Positions 52,036 through 54,245 of a DNA stretch of 54,245 bases are shown here, piece by piece. The stretch's first letter is position 1; every line of letters starts with the position of its first letter. Position numbers and translations under genes: made by a program. This DNA is from Acidobacteriota bacterium (GTDB taxonomy: Bacteria; Acidobacteriota; Vicinamibacteria; Vicinamibacterales; UBA2999): the NCBI GenBank assembly GCA_016192845.1, contig JACPTI010000034.1:1-54245 (forward strand), read 5' to 3'. The notes under the pieces are model-generated. The model was not told where the DNA came from. It ran no database searches and saw nothing but the letters and a program-made list of their open reading frames with translations.

Positions 52036-53589
52036 TCACCTCGTTACGACGGCGAACTGCCTGGATCCCACACGCTGCCCGTTCCTGCCGACGTTCACGG
52101 TCACGTCCCAACGGCCGCCCATCATCACCTGCCCCATCCCGCGATAGATGCCGCCGCCCACGGGCGACAGCTTGGTCTCATTCCGCATCGCCGGCATGTT
52201 CATCGTCGGCATCGCGGCCATGAAAAACGTCACGGAGACCTCGGCATCCGGGATCGGCTGACCCGAGGCGTCCCTGACCGAGACCTCGAACGTGTTGTCG
52301 CCCGTCCTGGGCGGGTCGGGCTGCGGGCGGAAGGTGATCTCGATGCGCTCGCCCGACGGTGCGCCCCGGGCGCCTGCCGCCGGCGGCGACTCGAAGCTCT
52401 GCACGGCCGCACGGAGCTGGCTCTCGGAGTCGAGGAAGAAGGTGGCGCCCACGGCCACCTGCTCACCCGGCTTCAGGCCCTCCAGGATCTGCACGCGATC
52501 ACCGAGCCGCTGTCCTACTTTCACGTCGCGCGGCTGGAAGTACCCGTCACCTTCCGCGACGAACACGAGTTGCCGTGTGCCGGAGTCCAGGAGCGCGTTC
52601 GACGGAATGGTCGTGCTCATGCCGAGGGGCGCATCCAGCGACACGTTGGCGTACATGCCCGGCTTCAGCCGGCCGCTGCGATTGGCGAACTCGAACCGCA
52701 CCTTGACAGTCCGCGTGTTCTCCTCGACAAAGGGGTAGATGTAGATGGCGCGGCCGGTGAAGCGCTCGCCCGGGTAGGCGTCGAGCGTGACGGTGGCGCG
52801 CTGGCCCACTTTGAGGACGGGCATGTCCTGTTCGTAGATGTCCGCTTCGACCCAGACGCGCGAGAGATCTGCAATCTTGAAGAGCGTCTGCCCTGGCATC
52901 ACATGCATGCCCTGGAGCGCCGCCTTCTCGATGACGTACCCGCCGACGGGCGACCGGAACGTGACGGTTGTCTGGGGCTCACGTGTCTCGTCGAGCGCGC
53001 GCATCTGGTCCGGCGGCAGGTCCCACAGCGTGATGCGCGTGCGCGCCGACTCGACCAGCCGGTCCGCATACTCCCGCGCGTCGGCAATCTGCGACCCGCG
53101 CAACTGGTCGCGGGTCTTCAGCGCCAGCAGGTACTCCTGCTGGGTCGTCAGCAGCTCCGGGCTGTAGATCGTGAAGAGCGGGTCGCCGCGCTGGACGAGC
53201 TTGCCCGTGTAATCCACGTAGAGATCGCGGATCCAGCCCTCGAGCTTCAGGTTCACGTCCGCCAGCCGCGTCTCGTCGTACCGCACCACGCCGACGGTCC
53301 GAATCGTCCTGGCCGCGGGCGCGCGCTCGACGCCGGCCGTCCGCACCCCGATCAGTTGCTGGCGACGCAGGTCGAGGTTCACCGGCGCGCGTGGATCGAT
53401 CGCCTGCGGCTCGATCGCCGGTGGCGTCTCACCGGGGCCGGCCGCCGGCATCGCGTTCGCCCCGCGCGCGGCCACCAGCGCTCCGACGAGTGGGAGGCCG
53501 CTCAGCCGATCGCGAAAGCCGTATCCCAAGGCCGCAACGATCGCGACACCGATGAGCGCCACGAGCGTGAAGGTTCGAGTGGTTGTCAT
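52036..53589 (-). CDS. CusB-type adaptor fused to a FixH/YtkA-like domain
   Basis: 517 residues. Membrane anchor (about 7-25), membrane-fusion core (GWIRDLYVDYTGKLVQRGDPLF; SPVGGYVIEKAALQGMHV; GRAIYIYPFVEENTRTVKV), then from about residue 405 a FixH/YtkA-like domain (ITFRPQPDPPRTGDNTFEV, FFMAAMPTMNMPAMRNETKL, GIYRGMGQVMMGGRWDVTV). The free-standing paralog of this domain is encoded next to it. The ATG at 53589 overlaps the stop of the upstream gene (ATGA). Confidence 0.9.
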   Translation of the reverse strand: MTTTRTFTLVALIGVAIVAALGYGFRDRLSGLPLVGALVAARGANAMPAAGPGETPPAIEPQAIDPRAPVNLDLRRQQLIGVRTAGVERAPAARTIRTVGVVRYDETRLADVNLKLEGWIRDLYVDYTGKLVQRGDPLFTIYSPELLTTQQEYLLALKTRDQLRGSQIADAREYADRLVESARTRITLWDLPPDQMRALDETREPQTTVTFRSPVGGYVIEKAALQGMHVMPGQTLFKIADLSRVWVEADIYEQDMPVLKVGQRATVTLDAYPGERFTGRAIYIYPFVEENTRTVKVRFEFANRSGRLKPGMYANVSLDAPLGMSTTIPSNALLDSGTRQLVFVAEGDGYFQPRDVKVGQRLGDRVQILEGLKPGEQVAVGATFFLDSESQLRAAVQSFESPPAAGARGAPSGERIEITFRPQPDPPRTGDNTFEVSVRDASGQPIPDAEVSVTFFMAAMPTMNMPAMRNETKLSPVGGGIYRGMGQVMMGGRWDVTVNVGRNGQRVGSRQFAVVTR

Positions 53590-54245
53590 GGCTGATCCTT
53601 CGGTGCGCCGACGTGCGCAAATGCCGTCGGCTCGAGCTCGGTCCCGACGGCGCGTTCGAGGTCGGCGATGGCCTGCTCGAGCTCGCTGACCGCCCGGTGG
53701 TAGGCAAGCTGCGTGTCGAGCAGCACGCGCTGGTTGTCGATGAGCGCGAGGAAATCGACGCGGTCGGCCTGATAGGCGACGCGCGACACCTCGAGCGTCT
53801 GCTCCGACTGCGGCACGATGCTCGTGCGCAGCAGTGCAGCCCGCTGCGCCGCCGTCTGGACGCGCACGTAGGCCTGCTGCACGCTGAATCGGATAGCGTT
53901 CTCCACCGCGCGCTCCCGGGCACGGGCAGCTTCGATCTCCGCCGCTGCTTCCGCGACGCGCGCATCCAGCCGGCCGCGCGACCAGGGCGCATTCGGCCAG
54001 GAGATGCCGGCAGACGCCGTCCACGCGCCCGCTTGCCCGGGCATCAGGAAATAGCCGCCGCCGACGAAGAAGTCCGGCTTGTAGTCCGTGCGCGCCGCCG
54101 CCAGCGCTGCCTCCGCACGCTCGCGCTGCAGGAGTACGGAACGCAGCTCCGGTTGGCGCTCGAGCGCCATCCGCTGCAGCTCGGACGAGGGCGGAAGGAT
54201 GACGCGCTCGTGCGGCGCGCCGACGGGGCCGATGGGCGCGTCGGG
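53586..54245 (-). CDS. CusC/CzcC-type outer-membrane factor, 5' end outside the window
   Basis: At least 219 residues, open to the right edge. It contains the second TolC-type repeat: MALERQPELRSVLLQRERAEAALAAARTDYKPDFFVGGGY, SWPNAPWSRGRLDARVAEAAAEIEAARARE, and a C-terminal helix (HRAVSELEQAIADLERAVG). It is coupled by a 4-base overlap to the adaptor gene and completes the second tripartite efflux system. Confidence 0.88.
   Translation of the reverse strand, partial: PDAPIGPVGAPHERVILPPSSELQRMALERQPELRSVLLQRERAEAALAAARTDYKPDFFVGGGYFLMPGQAGAWTASAGISWPNAPWSRGRLDARVAEAAAEIEAARARERAVENAIRFSVQQAYVRVQTAAQRAALLRTSIVPQSEQTLEVSRVAYQADRVDFLALIDNQRVLLDTQLAYHRAVSELEQAIADLERAVGTELEPTAFAHVGAPKDQP

Overview
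The window looks like a chromosomal piece of a high-GC Acidobacteriota genome, most likely class Vicinamibacteria. This is inferred from gene content, not from a marker gene: Oar-type TonB-dependent receptors with a carboxypeptidase-regulatory-like domain, several secreted von Willebrand factor A (VWFA) proteins, DUF6152 and DUF6644-type proteins, a probable selenoprotein, and dense palindromic repeats. I saw no rRNA, tRNA, CRISPR array, transposase or phage gene.

Layout. 0-9.1 kb (all minus strand): two related modules, each built as promoter, DUF6644-like membrane protein, TonB receptor, secreted domain protein. One kept the receptor and only a 5' fragment of the membrane gene; the other kept two membrane genes and only the last 18 codons of a receptor. 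9.1-16.1 kb (minus): a periplasmic copper-handling cluster (two ICMT-like methyltransferases, Tat-exported multicopper oxidase, TolC-type outer-membrane factor, cytochrome c, YcnI-like copper protein, small His-rich proteins). 16.4-18.8 kb (minus): a copper-type P1B ATPase with YHS and two heavy-metal-binding domains. 20-22.5 kb (plus): a membrane sensor kinase and an NtrC-type sigma54 activator. 22.7-30.7 kb (plus): Fis-type DNA-binding protein, then CusC/B/A-type efflux, an unknown secreted protein, a P-II-like protein and a diheme cytochrome c. 30.7-32.4 kb: malic enzyme. 32.4-40.8 kb: secreted VWFA, TonB-domain and HtrA-like proteins on both strands, nearly all behind sigma54-type promoters, several in divergent pairs. 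40.8-44.2 kb (minus): DUF411, YHS, TauE/SafE-type and cation/proton antiporter genes plus two frameshifted small genes. 44.5-48.2 kb: a sialidase-fold lipoprotein and a MerR-controlled mer-like operon (36-residue CPFC peptide, outer-membrane protein, HMA-domain protein with an in-frame TGA in place of the first metal-binding Cys, MerT-like protein). 48.3-54.2 kb (minus): a second RND efflux set whose adaptor carries a fused FixH/YtkA-like domain; its outer-membrane component runs off the window.

How it fits together. The window is a metal (mainly copper, possibly mercury or similar) resistance region. The two-component system in its centre is the natural candidate to control the many TGGCA-N8-TTGC promoters on both sides: the copper cluster to the left, the Cus operon to the right and the VWFA/TonB island beyond. 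That link is inference from promoter sequence and position. The two most interesting observations are this local sigma54 regulon and the probable selenocysteine HMA protein with a bacterial-type SECIS hairpin directly after the TGA.
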